From: Nitrospirota bacterium
GTDB taxonomy: Bacteria; Nitrospirota; Thermodesulfovibrionia; Thermodesulfovibrionales; JdFR-88
Length of the DNA: 64,000 nt
Assembly (NCBI GenBank): GCA_021789555.1
Contig: JAJYJK010000003.1
Location: forward strand, 64,756 to 128,755
Direction of reading: 5' to 3'
Under the pieces are notes generated by a model. That model saw nothing but the letters and a program-made list of their open reading frames with translations. It ran no database searches and had not been told where the DNA came from. Each line of letters opens with the position of its first letter. Position 1 is the first letter of the stretch. Position numbers and translations under genes: made by a program. Below, in pieces: positions 9,035-16,337 of this stretch.

Positions 9035-9583
9035 ATGCCAAAAAAGAAACGCGCCTTGCCGCAGCCGCCCGGAAGGAGGGGTTTCGCCGCCGGCGAAGGC
9101 CCGAAAAAAGAGGGGCTCATGTTTGACGAGCTTCAGGAGGCGATGGCCGGGGGGCAAAAGAGTCTGGAGGAGTTCATGAAGAAAAACATCCCGGAGGGTG
9201 AATACTCAAGACGGCTGACCGAGATGATGATGGGGATGTCGGGCATCCCCGTTGCGAAGGGCAAAGGAGGCGAGGCCGCGCCCGAGGGGACGGAGTCTCC
9301 TGAAACTGCGCAGATGAAGGTGCCGGAGGACATCCTTCACGCCGCACATGAAGGCGACGTGCAGACGCTCAAAAACCTCCTGGCGCGGCAGCAGGGGAAA
9401 TCCGAAGTCTCAAAAGGGCCGGAGGGGCCGGAGGAGTCCGAGGACAAACAGTCGTTAATGGAAAAAGAGATAATGGACAGTCTCTATGAGATCAGTGTGG
9501 ACAATGGGATCTCGATGGACTGGATTATCCAGAGGGCGCTGAAACTCTACATCAGGAAATACCGCGACACCGGGCAATTGTAA
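9035..9583 (+). CDS. Hypothetical protein with ribbon-helix-helix-like C-terminus
   Basis: A hydrophilic protein of 182 residues. The N-terminus is basic (PKKKRALPQPPGRRG), and the middle is rich in Gly, Glu and Lys with repeated GPEGPEE-like runs. The C-terminal 45 residues (MEKEIMDSLYEISVDNGISM then an amphipathic helix) resemble a short DNA- or protein-binding helical module. I recognise no named family. The ATG at 9035 is preferred over the TTG at 9020 because GAGAGGGG lies just before it. A dispersed hairpin repeat abuts its ribosome site. Confidence 0.5.
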   Translation: MPKKKRALPQPPGRRGFAAGEGPKKEGLMFDELQEAMAGGQKSLEEFMKKNIPEGEYSRRLTEMMMGMSGIPVAKGKGGEAAPEGTESPETAQMKVPEDILHAAHEGDVQTLKNLLARQQGKSEVSKGPEGPEESEDKQSLMEKEIMDSLYEISVDNGISMDWIIQRALKLYIRKYRDTGQL

Positions 9584-9626
9584 CAGCCTACGCTGGCGCC
9601 GCCTTTTTTCAGGCGGTGATTTTGTC

Positions 9627-9676
9627 TTTTGGGTTTGAGGCGAAGCCCCAAAATAAAATTGGGCGGGAGGGTGGGA
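9627..9676 (+). repeat. Short dispersed hairpin repeat, family B, copy 2
   Basis: TTTTGGGTTTGAGGCGAAGC followed by CCC, an A/T-rich spacer and GGGCGGGAGGGTGGG. This has the same order and spacing as the elements at 6277-6332 and 24349-24406. Confidence 0.6.
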
Positions 9677-9689
9677 ACCGCTCGCAATA

Positions 9690-9718
9690 TTGACAAAACC
9701 CCTTGAAATACGTATTCT
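9690..9718 (+). promoter_or_regulatory. Sigma-70-type promoter of the tetrahaem cytochrome gene
   Basis: TTGACA at 9690-9695 and TATTCT at 9713-9718 with exactly 17 nt between them, 37 nt before the cytochrome start codon. This is the best sigma-70 match noticed in the window. Confidence 0.65.
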
Positions 9719-9755
9719 TTTTACACTCAATAAAATCTTTCAAGGAGGGGAAATC

Positions 9756-10280
9756 ATGTCCTGGTTCAGATTTTTTATTGTCTCATTTGTCTTGCTGTGC
9801 CTGCCCGCGTTTGCCTTTGCGTTCGGCCCTCATGACGATCTCTCATGCACCGGCTGCCATTCGATCCATAATGCGAAGGGCAAGTTGATCTTCGCGGTGA
9901 AAGCGAACACGAAGCTCATCAATCCCAAAACAAAACTCCCTTACTCGGGAGTGACCGCCCTGTGCCTCGGCTGTCATCAGACCCCGAATAACGGCGGGAT
10001 GGGGATAGCGCCTATTTCCCCCGAGCACAGCCATCCTTTTGATGTCGTGCCGAACCCGAAGGTGGCCAAGGTCCCCGCGTCGGCGCTCCGGGACGGAAAG
10101 CTGGAATGTGTAGGCTGCCATGACCCGCACCCGTCCAACCCGAATTACAAGTATCTCAGGGTCGATACGGCGGGCGGCGCGAAGATGCAGAATTTCTGCG
10201 CGATGTGCCATCCCGCGAAGGCGGACCCGAGCTCCTTAAAGAAGCTGAATGTCTTTAGCAGCATGGATGAGAGAAAGTAG
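9756..10280 (+). CDS. Periplasmic four-haem cytochrome c
   Basis: A protein of 174 residues with a classical Sec signal peptide ending near FAFA (about residue 22). Four CxxCH haem-binding motifs follow: CTGCH 31-35, CLGCH 70-74, CVGCH 118-122 and CAMCH 148-152. They fit the doubled-CxxCH multihaem family that shuttles electrons in the periplasm of metal- or sulfur-respiring bacteria. An AAGGAGGG 7 nt upstream and a good promoter decide the ATG at 9756. It converges on the comDE gene of the methyltransferase cluster. A functional link to that cluster is possible but not shown. Confidence 0.9.
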   Translation: MSWFRFFIVSFVLLCLPAFAFAFGPHDDLSCTGCHSIHNAKGKLIFAVKANTKLINPKTKLPYSGVTALCLGCHQTPNNGGMGIAPISPEHSHPFDVVPNPKVAKVPASALRDGKLECVGCHDPHPSNPNYKYLRVDTAGGAKMQNFCAMCHPAKADPSSLKKLNVFSSMDERK

Positions 10281-10295
10281 TTTTATTGCCCGCGG

Positions 10296-11489
10296 CTAGG
10301 GGCTTAGAAATTCCATGAACTGACGCTTTATCTCCAGGCGGTCAAGCGGGATGACCGGCGCCTGCCCATCACCGGGCAGATTATTGCCCGGCAAGGCCAG
10401 GGCGTGGATGAATAGGGGTCCGGAGAGGGCAGAGTGAGCGGAGGGGGCGTTTGCCCCCTCCTTCATTTCGAGCGACCGGAGGAGGTCCCTTTTGCCGGCC
10501 GCCTTGACCGTGTATCTGAACCCAAGTCCCCTGGCGGCCTCTTCCAGGTCGATGCAACGCGCGGCAAGCGTGGGCTGGTTGCCGGTAGAACCGTAGGCCC
10601 CGTTGTCGACGGCAAAGACGGTCAGGTTTTCCGGGGAGAGGCAGGCGGCGGTGGCGAGTGTGCCCGGGTTCATAAGCAGGCTTCCGTCACCGTCTATCAC
10701 GACGACCTCTTTTTTCGTCGCAAGCGCGACCCCAAGCCCGATCGGGGTCGCCATCCCCATGCTGCCCAGCATGTAGAAATTCGAGGGCCTGTGCCCTATC
10801 TGGTAAAGCTCCCTCGCGGGAAACCCAAGATTACAGACGACCGCCTTTGATTCCAGCGCGGGCCAGACCGCAGAGAGTATCTCGTATCTGGTAAGCCGGG
10901 GTTTTGCCTTTCCGTGCGCCCCGCGCGCCCCTCGCGGCATGACAGCCTTTGGCCTGCGGCCAAAATCAAAGACCGGCCGCCACGCGTTTTTATCTGCCCC
11001 CGCCGCTTCCCAGAGCGCGGGGCTAAGGAGGAAGGCATGGATTTTGTTTCCCCTGTAGACGCGTTCCAGCCTTCCGGGTATAAGGGCGAGGTCTTTTATT
11101 TTTTCGACCTGGGTAAAACCTATCCCCGCGCCCCGAAGTATTCCTGGCAGTTTTTCGCCCATCGGTTTTTGCGCGGCGATTTTTTCCTTGTACAGGCCCC
11201 TGTGGCTTGCAAATATTGCCAGGGGGAGCGAATAAAAACCGGTGAGCGACAGGAGCGCATTTATCATGTTCCCCACGCCTGAATTTTGAATGAACATGGC
11301 CGGTCTTTTTCCCGCAAGCGAGGCCCCGGCGCAGATGCCGACCCCCTCTTCCTCGCGTGTAAGCGGCACGTGGAAGAATTTCCGTGGCACCATTGCGATA
11401 AGGCGCTTTATCCTGTCGCAGGGCAGGCTGACGGTAAAATCCACTCCTTCTGCGGCCAGTATCTCGATCAGCTTGTCTTCAGCGAGCAC
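10296..11489 (-). CDS. comDE: Sulfopyruvate decarboxylase, alpha and beta subunits fused (ComDE)
   Basis: A protein of 397 residues, a thiamine-diphosphate enzyme that decarboxylates sulfopyruvate to sulfoacetaldehyde. Residues 1 to about 165 match the ComD (alpha) half, with the catalytic Glu in TREEEGVGICAGASLAG (E46-48). About 195-397 match the ComE (beta) half, with the cofactor motif GDGS (267-270) through VDNGAYGSTG (DN at 295-296). Phosphonopyruvate decarboxylase is a close relative and cannot be excluded by motif alone. The neighbour decides: the gene overlaps by 22 nt a cysteate-synthase-like gene, a pairing known from Methanosarcina coenzyme M synthesis. It is the last gene of the cluster. 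Confidence 0.8.
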   Translation of the reverse strand: MLAEDKLIEILAAEGVDFTVSLPCDRIKRLIAMVPRKFFHVPLTREEEGVGICAGASLAGKRPAMFIQNSGVGNMINALLSLTGFYSLPLAIFASHRGLYKEKIAAQKPMGEKLPGILRGAGIGFTQVEKIKDLALIPGRLERVYRGNKIHAFLLSPALWEAAGADKNAWRPVFDFGRRPKAVMPRGARGAHGKAKPRLTRYEILSAVWPALESKAVVCNLGFPARELYQIGHRPSNFYMLGSMGMATPIGLGVALATKKEVVVIDGDGSLLMNPGTLATAACLSPENLTVFAVDNGAYGSTGNQPTLAARCIDLEEAARGLGFRYTVKAAGKRDLLRSLEMKEGANAPSAHSALSGPLFIHALALPGNNLPGDGQAPVIPLDRLEIKRQFMEFLSP

Positions 11490-12724
11490 AGCAGTTCTTT
11501 TATCTCCGTGTCGGTTATTTTTTTTGATATGACCTGCGGGTCCACCCGGTACACCGGCCTGTCTCCAAGGAGCCGCCGTTCGCCGCCACCGGTGATATTC
11601 AGGAGCACCGGCTCGTCGCGGCGTATTTTTTTCTGCGCCACGGCCTGCCGGAGCGCGGCCGCGGCCACCCCGGCGGCCGGCACTATATCGATGCCCTCGG
11701 CGGCCTCGAACATCTCCATCGCGCGGTATACCTCATCGTTTTGGACCCCGTACATCGAGCCGCCAGTCGCCTCAAGGGCGTCGAAGACGCCCCCCTGGAC
11801 CCCGTATGCCGGATAACGGTTTGAAAGCACCCTGGTTGTTATCTCGCCTATGAGGGCGGGGTCCAGGTCCTCCTCGAAGATTTCCCGGCTTTTCTTCCAG
11901 TAGGCCTTCGCCATCGGGGCAAAAGGCAGGTTTTGCGCGAGGTGCAAGGCGGGCAGCCTGCCGCCGAACCTGCCGTCGCCCAAAAACCTTTCGGCCATCT
12001 CCCATGCGGCGATGGCCCCGGCCCCGCTGCCCACGGCCTGAAAATAATGCCGCGGGAGTTTTTTCATGCCGGCCACGGCCTCCAGAAGGGCAATCCCAAG
12101 CCCGTCTCTTTTGGCGACGTTCTTTACCCCGCCCTCGAAGGGCATGCCCGAAAGCAGCGATATCCGCCTCGCGGCGGCTATCGAGTCCGAATAGTCGCCG
12201 TCAGAGAGGGCAATCGTCGGGGCGGAGGGGCTTTCCTCCAGGTTCCACATCTCGCCGAGGCACATCGTGGGCACTATTATAACAGCCTGAAAGCCGGAGA
12301 CCGACGCAAGATGCGTAAAGGCCCTCGCCGTGTTGCCCGCCGAGGCCACGACAAGCCCCTCTATCTCGTTTTCCATCGCGTTTGCGATGACCGTGGCGGC
12401 TTCGAACTCCTTGAAGGTGCATGTCTGAAGCAGCGCACCCCTTTCGGGCCAGTATCCGCAAAAAACGATGTAAAGCTCCTCCAGGCCGAGCTTCCCGGCA
12501 AACCCCTCCGACCGGAACACGACAGGGGAGGGCTGCGGGAAGGCCTCTTTGTGGACCGGCAGCCAGTTTGAAAATCTCCAGATGCCCTCTGCCGGTTTTT
12601 CCCTGAATTTTTTCTCCTTGTACCTTGTTACGAGAAGGGCGTTCGCGCAGTGCTCGCAAAAGGCGCAGTAGGCGTTTTCAAGCTCTTTCCCGCATTTCCG
12701 GCACATGATGGCAAAATGGCTCAT
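11468..12724 (-). CDS. Cysteate synthase-like PLP enzyme (threonine synthase family)
   Basis: A protein of 418 residues. An N-terminal Cys cluster (CRKCG, CAFCEHC, residues 8-26) is typical of threonine-synthase-like proteins. The PLP lysine is probably K105 in TFKEFEA, followed by the ASAGNTARA substrate/cofactor loop (128-136), and VGSGAGAIAAWE is the phosphate-binding loop. Threonine synthase is unlikely given the partner comDE. In Methanosarcina, cysteate synthase of this family makes L-cysteate from phosphoserine and sulfite for coenzyme M. The start overlaps the HdrD-like stop (ATGA) and the end overlaps comDE by 22 nt, so the three are tightly coupled. An aminotransferase to form sulfopyruvate is not encoded nearby. 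Confidence 0.72.
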   Translation of the reverse strand: MSHFAIMCRKCGKELENAYCAFCEHCANALLVTRYKEKKFREKPAEGIWRFSNWLPVHKEAFPQPSPVVFRSEGFAGKLGLEELYIVFCGYWPERGALLQTCTFKEFEAATVIANAMENEIEGLVVASAGNTARAFTHLASVSGFQAVIIVPTMCLGEMWNLEESPSAPTIALSDGDYSDSIAAARRISLLSGMPFEGGVKNVAKRDGLGIALLEAVAGMKKLPRHYFQAVGSGAGAIAAWEMAERFLGDGRFGGRLPALHLAQNLPFAPMAKAYWKKSREIFEEDLDPALIGEITTRVLSNRYPAYGVQGGVFDALEATGGSMYGVQNDEVYRAMEMFEAAEGIDIVPAAGVAAAALRQAVAQKKIRRDEPVLLNITGGGERRLLGDRPVYRVDPQVISKKITDTEIKELLCSLKTS

Positions 12725-13959
12725 ATCACCCCCGACAGAAGCTCCATTATATCGACCAATTCAAGCTGCCTTTCATGCCCCTCTATTTCCCCGTATCCAG
12801 ACAGTTTATCGTATCCGGACAGGGCCTCGCCCACCTTCGAATAACAGGCCGGACAACTGAGCACCAGCTTTTGCGCCCCTTTTTGGCGGGCCTCGTCAAT
12901 CGCGAGCCTTGCGATGGCGATGGCGTTGTCGTGAAAGACCTTCCTCGCGGCCCCCCCCGCCCCGCAGCAGCGCGACTCCGCCCCGTGCCTGTCGAACTCA
13001 AGGAGTTTCGCCCCCGGGATGCGGCGCAGTATCGCCCTCGGCTCTTCCGTGACGCCCACCCCGCGGGAGAGATAGCAGGGGTCGTGATAGATTAACCTTT
13101 CCTCGATGCCCCGGTTTATAATGAGCTTTCCCCGATTGAGCGCGTCCGCGACATATTGAGTAATGTGCCTTATCCTGAAGGGGAGTTTCGCCCCGAAGAA
13201 CGAGGGCCAGTCCCTCGCCATCATATTGACGCAGCAGGGACACGAGCAAACCAGCGTCTCGACCCCCTTTCGGACGTAGGCGACAACCAGCCTCTTTACC
13301 AGCTCCTCAAGCAGTTCGAACTGGCCTGTTATGAAGAGCGGGAAACCGCAGCAGACCTCCTCTTCCGCATCCAGCATCGTAAAGGGCCCGCCGATCTTGC
13401 CCAGCACCTCTATGTCGCCTCTCACCATCGGCTGCGCCTCATAGGCGCCGGTGCATCCGGCATAATAGCCGAGTTTCGCTTTCCCGGCCACCCTCACCCC
13501 GGCGGGGAACCAGGGGGAAAACCTCTCCGCGGCCGGCCTGTCATATGGGTTGCCTGTCCTGCTTACAGCGCCCGGAGTTTCCCGCTGGCTGCCGATAGGG
13601 CCAAGCCCCCGCCGGACCATCTCGCGCCTGAGCATCGGCCAGAGCCTCTGGGTGAAGATGCCGACGGTGCAGGTTTGACCGCAGGCCCCGCAGGTCGTGC
13701 ACTCGTAGACGGCCTTTGCAAAATCCTCAAGGAGCCTCTGGTCTATCCTTCCCGCGCCGAAAAACCTCGATTTGAGTCCCTCCGTGCCCGCGATGAATTC
13801 CCTGAAGAGGCGGATTTTCTCCGGCGGGGATATCGATTTGTCCGATGTCACCTCCTGCACGGGACAGTATTTCAGGCATTCCCCGCACCGGGTGCAGGCG
13901 TCAAGCTCCACGAGCTGGCCTGCCGACAGGCACCGGGTATAAGATTCTTTATTTGCCAT
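12721..13959 (-). CDS. hdrD: Heterodisulfide reductase subunit D-like iron-sulfur protein
   Basis: A protein of 412 residues. Two [4Fe-4S] ferredoxin motifs come first (C22/25/28/32 and C87/90/93/97), then two complete CCG domains. CCG1 has C169, CC203-204 and C240xxC243; CCG2 has C295, CC331-332 and C369xxC372. In methanogen HdrD such CCG sites bind the noncubane [4Fe-4S] clusters that cleave the CoM-S-S-CoB disulfide. Related proteins (GlpC, LutA, DsrK) share parts of this architecture. The ATG at 13959 is chosen; the open frame continues into a hairpin repeat that would give an unlikely extension. A HdrE-like membrane partner lies just upstream, and the cysteate synthase start overlaps its stop. 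Confidence 0.75.
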   Translation of the reverse strand: MANKESYTRCLSAGQLVELDACTRCGECLKYCPVQEVTSDKSISPPEKIRLFREFIAGTEGLKSRFFGAGRIDQRLLEDFAKAVYECTTCGACGQTCTVGIFTQRLWPMLRREMVRRGLGPIGSQRETPGAVSRTGNPYDRPAAERFSPWFPAGVRVAGKAKLGYYAGCTGAYEAQPMVRGDIEVLGKIGGPFTMLDAEEEVCCGFPLFITGQFELLEELVKRLVVAYVRKGVETLVCSCPCCVNMMARDWPSFFGAKLPFRIRHITQYVADALNRGKLIINRGIEERLIYHDPCYLSRGVGVTEEPRAILRRIPGAKLLEFDRHGAESRCCGAGGAARKVFHDNAIAIARLAIDEARQKGAQKLVLSCPACYSKVGEALSGYDKLSGYGEIEGHERQLELVDIMELLSGVI

Positions 13960-13984
13960 AAAAACTAAACACCCTGAAAATAAG

Positions 13985-14021
13985 CGCCCTCTCCCAACCC
14001 TCTCCCTTAAGGGAGAGGGTT
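13985..14021 (-). repeat. Short dispersed hairpin repeat, family A, inside the hdrE-hdrD gap
   Basis: The 11-bp arms AACCCTCTCCC (13996-14006) and GGGAGAGGGTT (14011-14021), with a TTAA loop, are identical to those at 8997-9021 and 38389-38415. An extra CCCTCTCCC block at 13987-13995 matches the trailing GGGAG-GGG of the 38 kb copy. It fills part of the 140-nt gap between hdrE and hdrD. Confidence 0.7.
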
Positions 14022-14099
14022 TCACTAAAGGCAAAGACCGCGTTTTTTTTATGTAGGGTCCCGCCAGGGCGGGATTGCTGCGCCCGATCCTTTATCTTT

Positions 14100-14819
14100 T
14101 CAGTCATGCAAAAATCTTCCGAGCGTTTTTTCGCGTTTCTTAGCCTCATAGAGCGTAAAAGGCGCGGCAAAGATGTGCGTGGGCAGGTAAACAAGCAGTA
14201 TGAGCACAAGGCCGAAATGGGCCAGAAACGGCAATCCGTCGGGCAGCACCCAGGGCGTAGCGCCGTCGGCCAGGGCTGAGGGTTTTAAACTAAGCACGCT
14301 CATCATGTACTGCTTCACGGCCACGACGTTCGGATGAAAGACCGTGCTCATGAGGATCCCCAGCCCGCTTATGAGCAAAAGGGCGCCGAGAAGGAAATAG
14401 TTATATGTAAACGCATACCTGCCCCTGCCGGCGACCGCCTTTACAGCAATTATGTAAACGAGAGAAAAGGGCATGACATACCCGGCAATCCGGCCTAAAA
14501 ACTGCACCTGCCAGATGAACTCCGGCACGGGCGTAAGAAAGTATCTCAGGTGCCGCAGGAGCACCAGGACGAAACTCATGTGGAAGACCCACTCGCCAAT
14601 CCAGAGCGCCGGGTTCACTCTTAGCAGCCTTCTTAGAAAAAACGCCTCCAGCGCCACGGCCGCAAATGTCTGACAGGCCGGGAATTTCGCCTCCTCCAGG
14701 GTGCTTCCATCCGCCACCGTGCGCCACGGCCTCTTGAACCAGAGCGCCGCATGCATAAATACCCTCAGTAAAAAAATTGTAAAGGCGGCATAGGCTGCAA
14801 CGGCCAGGAGTTTTCCCAT
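14100..14819 (-). CDS. hdrE: HdrE/NarI-type membrane cytochrome b subunit
   Basis: A protein of 239 residues with five hydrophobic segments, as in the NarI/DsrM/HdrE family. Paired histidines sit in two segments, H80 and H90 in the second and H201 and H215 in the last, suitable for two b-type haems. Such subunits pass electrons between membrane quinone (or methanophenazine) and a cytoplasmic CCG-domain partner. The HdrD-like gene follows downstream after a repeat-bearing gap, and folD ends 14 nt upstream. Whether it oxidises quinol to reduce a disulfide, or runs in reverse, cannot be decided from sequence. Confidence 0.75.
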   Translation of the reverse strand: MGKLLAVAAYAAFTIFLLRVFMHAALWFKRPWRTVADGSTLEEAKFPACQTFAAVALEAFFLRRLLRVNPALWIGEWVFHMSFVLVLLRHLRYFLTPVPEFIWQVQFLGRIAGYVMPFSLVYIIAVKAVAGRGRYAFTYNYFLLGALLLISGLGILMSTVFHPNVVAVKQYMMSVLSLKPSALADGATPWVLPDGLPFLAHFGLVLILLVYLPTHIFAAPFTLYEAKKREKTLGRFLHD

Positions 14820-14833
14820 CTGGACGTGACCCC

Positions 14834-15700
14834 CTACGGGCTTGCGCTTCTCTTTGCCGATTTAAGGGTATTTTCAAGGAGCATCGCTATCGTCACCGGC
14901 CCCACGCCCCCCGGCACGGGGGTCAGATATCCGGCCCTCCCCCTGACACTGCCGAAATCGACGTCTCCCACGATGCCGCCGTCAGCCAGCACGTTTATGC
15001 CTATGTCGACCACCGCCGCCCCCTCTTTTATCATCGGGCCCCCTATCAGGTCCTTCACGCCCGCAGCCGAGCAAATTATATCCGCGGCACGGGTGAAGAA
15101 GGCCAGGTCGCCTGTCTGCCTGTGGCAGACCGTCACCGTGGCCTCCCTTGCAAGCAGCATGTTCGCCAGGGGTTTTCCCACAGCCAGGCTCTTGCCCACC
15201 ACGACCGCGTTTTTACCCCTGATGTTTATCCCGTAGTGGTCCAGCAGTCTGATGACCCCGAAGGGGGTGCAGGGGATGAAGAAGGTGGGCTCGTCCGCCT
15301 GGAGCCTGCCTATGGAGATGGCCCCAAGGCCGTCCACGTCCTTGCCCGGCGATATGGCGTTTACGACCCGCCTGGTGTCGAGCCTCGCGGGAAACGGCAT
15401 AAGCGGCAAAACCCCGCTTATTTGTTCATCCCGGTTGACTGAATTCACGATATTAAGGATCTCGCCCATTGACGCGTGCTCCGGCAGGACATACTCGTAA
15501 ATGGTTACGCCCACCTTTCTTGCCGCCTTTTTTGTGGCGAGGAAATACTGTTTCGAGGCCGGGTTATCCCCCACCAGCAGCAGGGCAAGCCCGACTTCGA
15601 TGCCGAAATTCCCCAACTCCCGCACGCCGGCCGCCACTGTCTCTTTTATCTCCTCGGCGAGCCTTTTGCCGTCCATTACGATGGCCTTGCCTGAAACCAT
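14834..15700 (-). CDS. folD: FolD-like methylene-tetrahydrofolate dehydrogenase/cyclohydrolase, divergent active site
   Basis: A protein of 288 residues, the usual FolD length. It keeps KDVDG (120-124), the IPCTPFG motif and the NAD(P)-binding VVVGKSLAVGKP (167-177). The canonical YxxxKxKA catalytic motif instead reads YFLATKKAA (52-60), so the position of the catalytic Lys is Thr56. The usual VQLPLP segment reads PLMPFP, so the active-site Gln is Leu100. I chose the ATG at 15700 because GGAGG lies 5 nt before it. In the cluster it would interconvert methylene and methenyl/formyl carriers, but cyclohydrolase activity is doubtful. It may act on another pterin or only as a dehydrogenase. Confidence 0.8.
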   Translation of the reverse strand: MVSGKAIVMDGKRLAEEIKETVAAGVRELGNFGIEVGLALLLVGDNPASKQYFLATKKAARKVGVTIYEYVLPEHASMGEILNIVNSVNRDEQISGVLPLMPFPARLDTRRVVNAISPGKDVDGLGAISIGRLQADEPTFFIPCTPFGVIRLLDHYGINIRGKNAVVVGKSLAVGKPLANMLLAREATVTVCHRQTGDLAFFTRAADIICSAAGVKDLIGGPMIKEGAAVVDIGINVLADGGIVGDVDFGSVRGRAGYLTPVPGGVGPVTIAMLLENTLKSAKRSASP

Positions 15701-15730
15701 CTCTTCCTCCGCCCAAAAGACGCTTTCATA

Positions 15731-15750
15731 ATTCCCGCGCAGGCGGGAAT
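15731..15750. repeat. Small palindrome upstream of folD
   Basis: ATTCCCGC-GCAG-GCGGGAAT, a perfect 8-bp stem with a 4-nt loop, in the gap before folD. Similar GGCGGGAAT arms occur in the palindromic insertion in nuoM. Confidence 0.5.
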
Positions 15751-15774
15751 CCACTTCTAGAGATAAGTCTTCGC

Positions 15775-16089
15775 TCACTCCTCGAATTTCATGCTTACCT
15801 CACGCGGCAGGCAAAGACCCGATTCGACCTCGACCGCCTTTATTACCGCGCTTGGCACCGGGCAGGCCACGTGCCTCAGATGACCGGCGGCGGCCTTGTA
15901 GACTGGGTTATTGAGGAAATTCGTAAAGGCCACGCTCATCATCTCGAGGGCGGCTATCTCCCGGCTGAAATTCCTCACCATCTCGCAGTCGGTCTCTATC
16001 CGGACCGATATGTTTTTCCCTTTTTCCTTCTCCACCGTTATGCGGGAGATAAAACCGCATACGCCCGAGTTCACGATAAGCCCCGTCAT
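15775..16089 (-). CDS. Small conserved protein of the DUF6951 type
   Basis: A protein of 104 residues. It begins MTGLIVNSGVCGF and keeps several Cys (GVCGF, ETDCEM, HVACPVP, SGLCLP). I associate this pattern with small uncharacterised proteins found near corrinoid methyltransferase and activase genes; that assignment is from memory of the family and not checked. The ATG at 16089 has GAGGTG 6 nt upstream; a GTG at 16098 is the alternative. It lies between the activase gene and folD in the same direction. Four conserved-looking Cys suggest metal or cofactor binding. Confidence 0.6.
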   Translation of the reverse strand: MTGLIVNSGVCGFISRITVEKEKGKNISVRIETDCEMVRNFSREIAALEMMSVAFTNFLNNPVYKAAAGHLRHVACPVPSAVIKAVEVESGLCLPREVSMKFEE

Positions 16090-16140
16090 CTCAAACACCT
16101 CATCTCAGAAACCGTCCTGTCCTATTTATTATCCCACGGG

Positions 16141-16205
16141 ATTTTAATTTATGGCTCTTTTGAAATTCATGTGGGTGCTTTTCTGCCGTCCTATTAATGG
16201 AAAGA
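16141..16205 (-). repeat. Dispersed repeat pair, copy 1
   Basis: Within the about 250-nt gap of the cluster between the activase and the small DUF gene. The complement of 16155-16174 is identical over 20 bp to 46327-46346, and flanking sequence (ATTAAT, GGCAG, A-run) also aligns. The rest of the gap (16206-16337) has further short inverted pairs (GGAATGAG/CTCATTC) and no gene that I can support. Confidence 0.55.
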
Positions 16206-16337
16206 AGCCTTACAGGGCGGTTTGTTTGCGGAATGAGACCTTGCGGGGGTTCAATATCACTCATTCGGCAAACCCTCGGAGCTTGGGGTGGAAACCCAAA
16301 GCGAGAATGAGCCCGAACGCCATGGCCCGCCTCCCGC

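Noticed and set aside
12721-13959. GlpC or LutA-type identity for the CCG-domain protein
   Set aside because: Gene neighbours (HdrE-like, cysteate synthase, ComDE) and absence of glpA/glpB or lutB/lutC-like genes favour the HdrD reading, though a tree is needed to settle it.
16099-16337. Small gene in the gap between the activase and the DUF gene
   Set aside because: Candidate frames are short, differ in codon use, and the gap is filled by a dispersed repeat and short inverted pairs.
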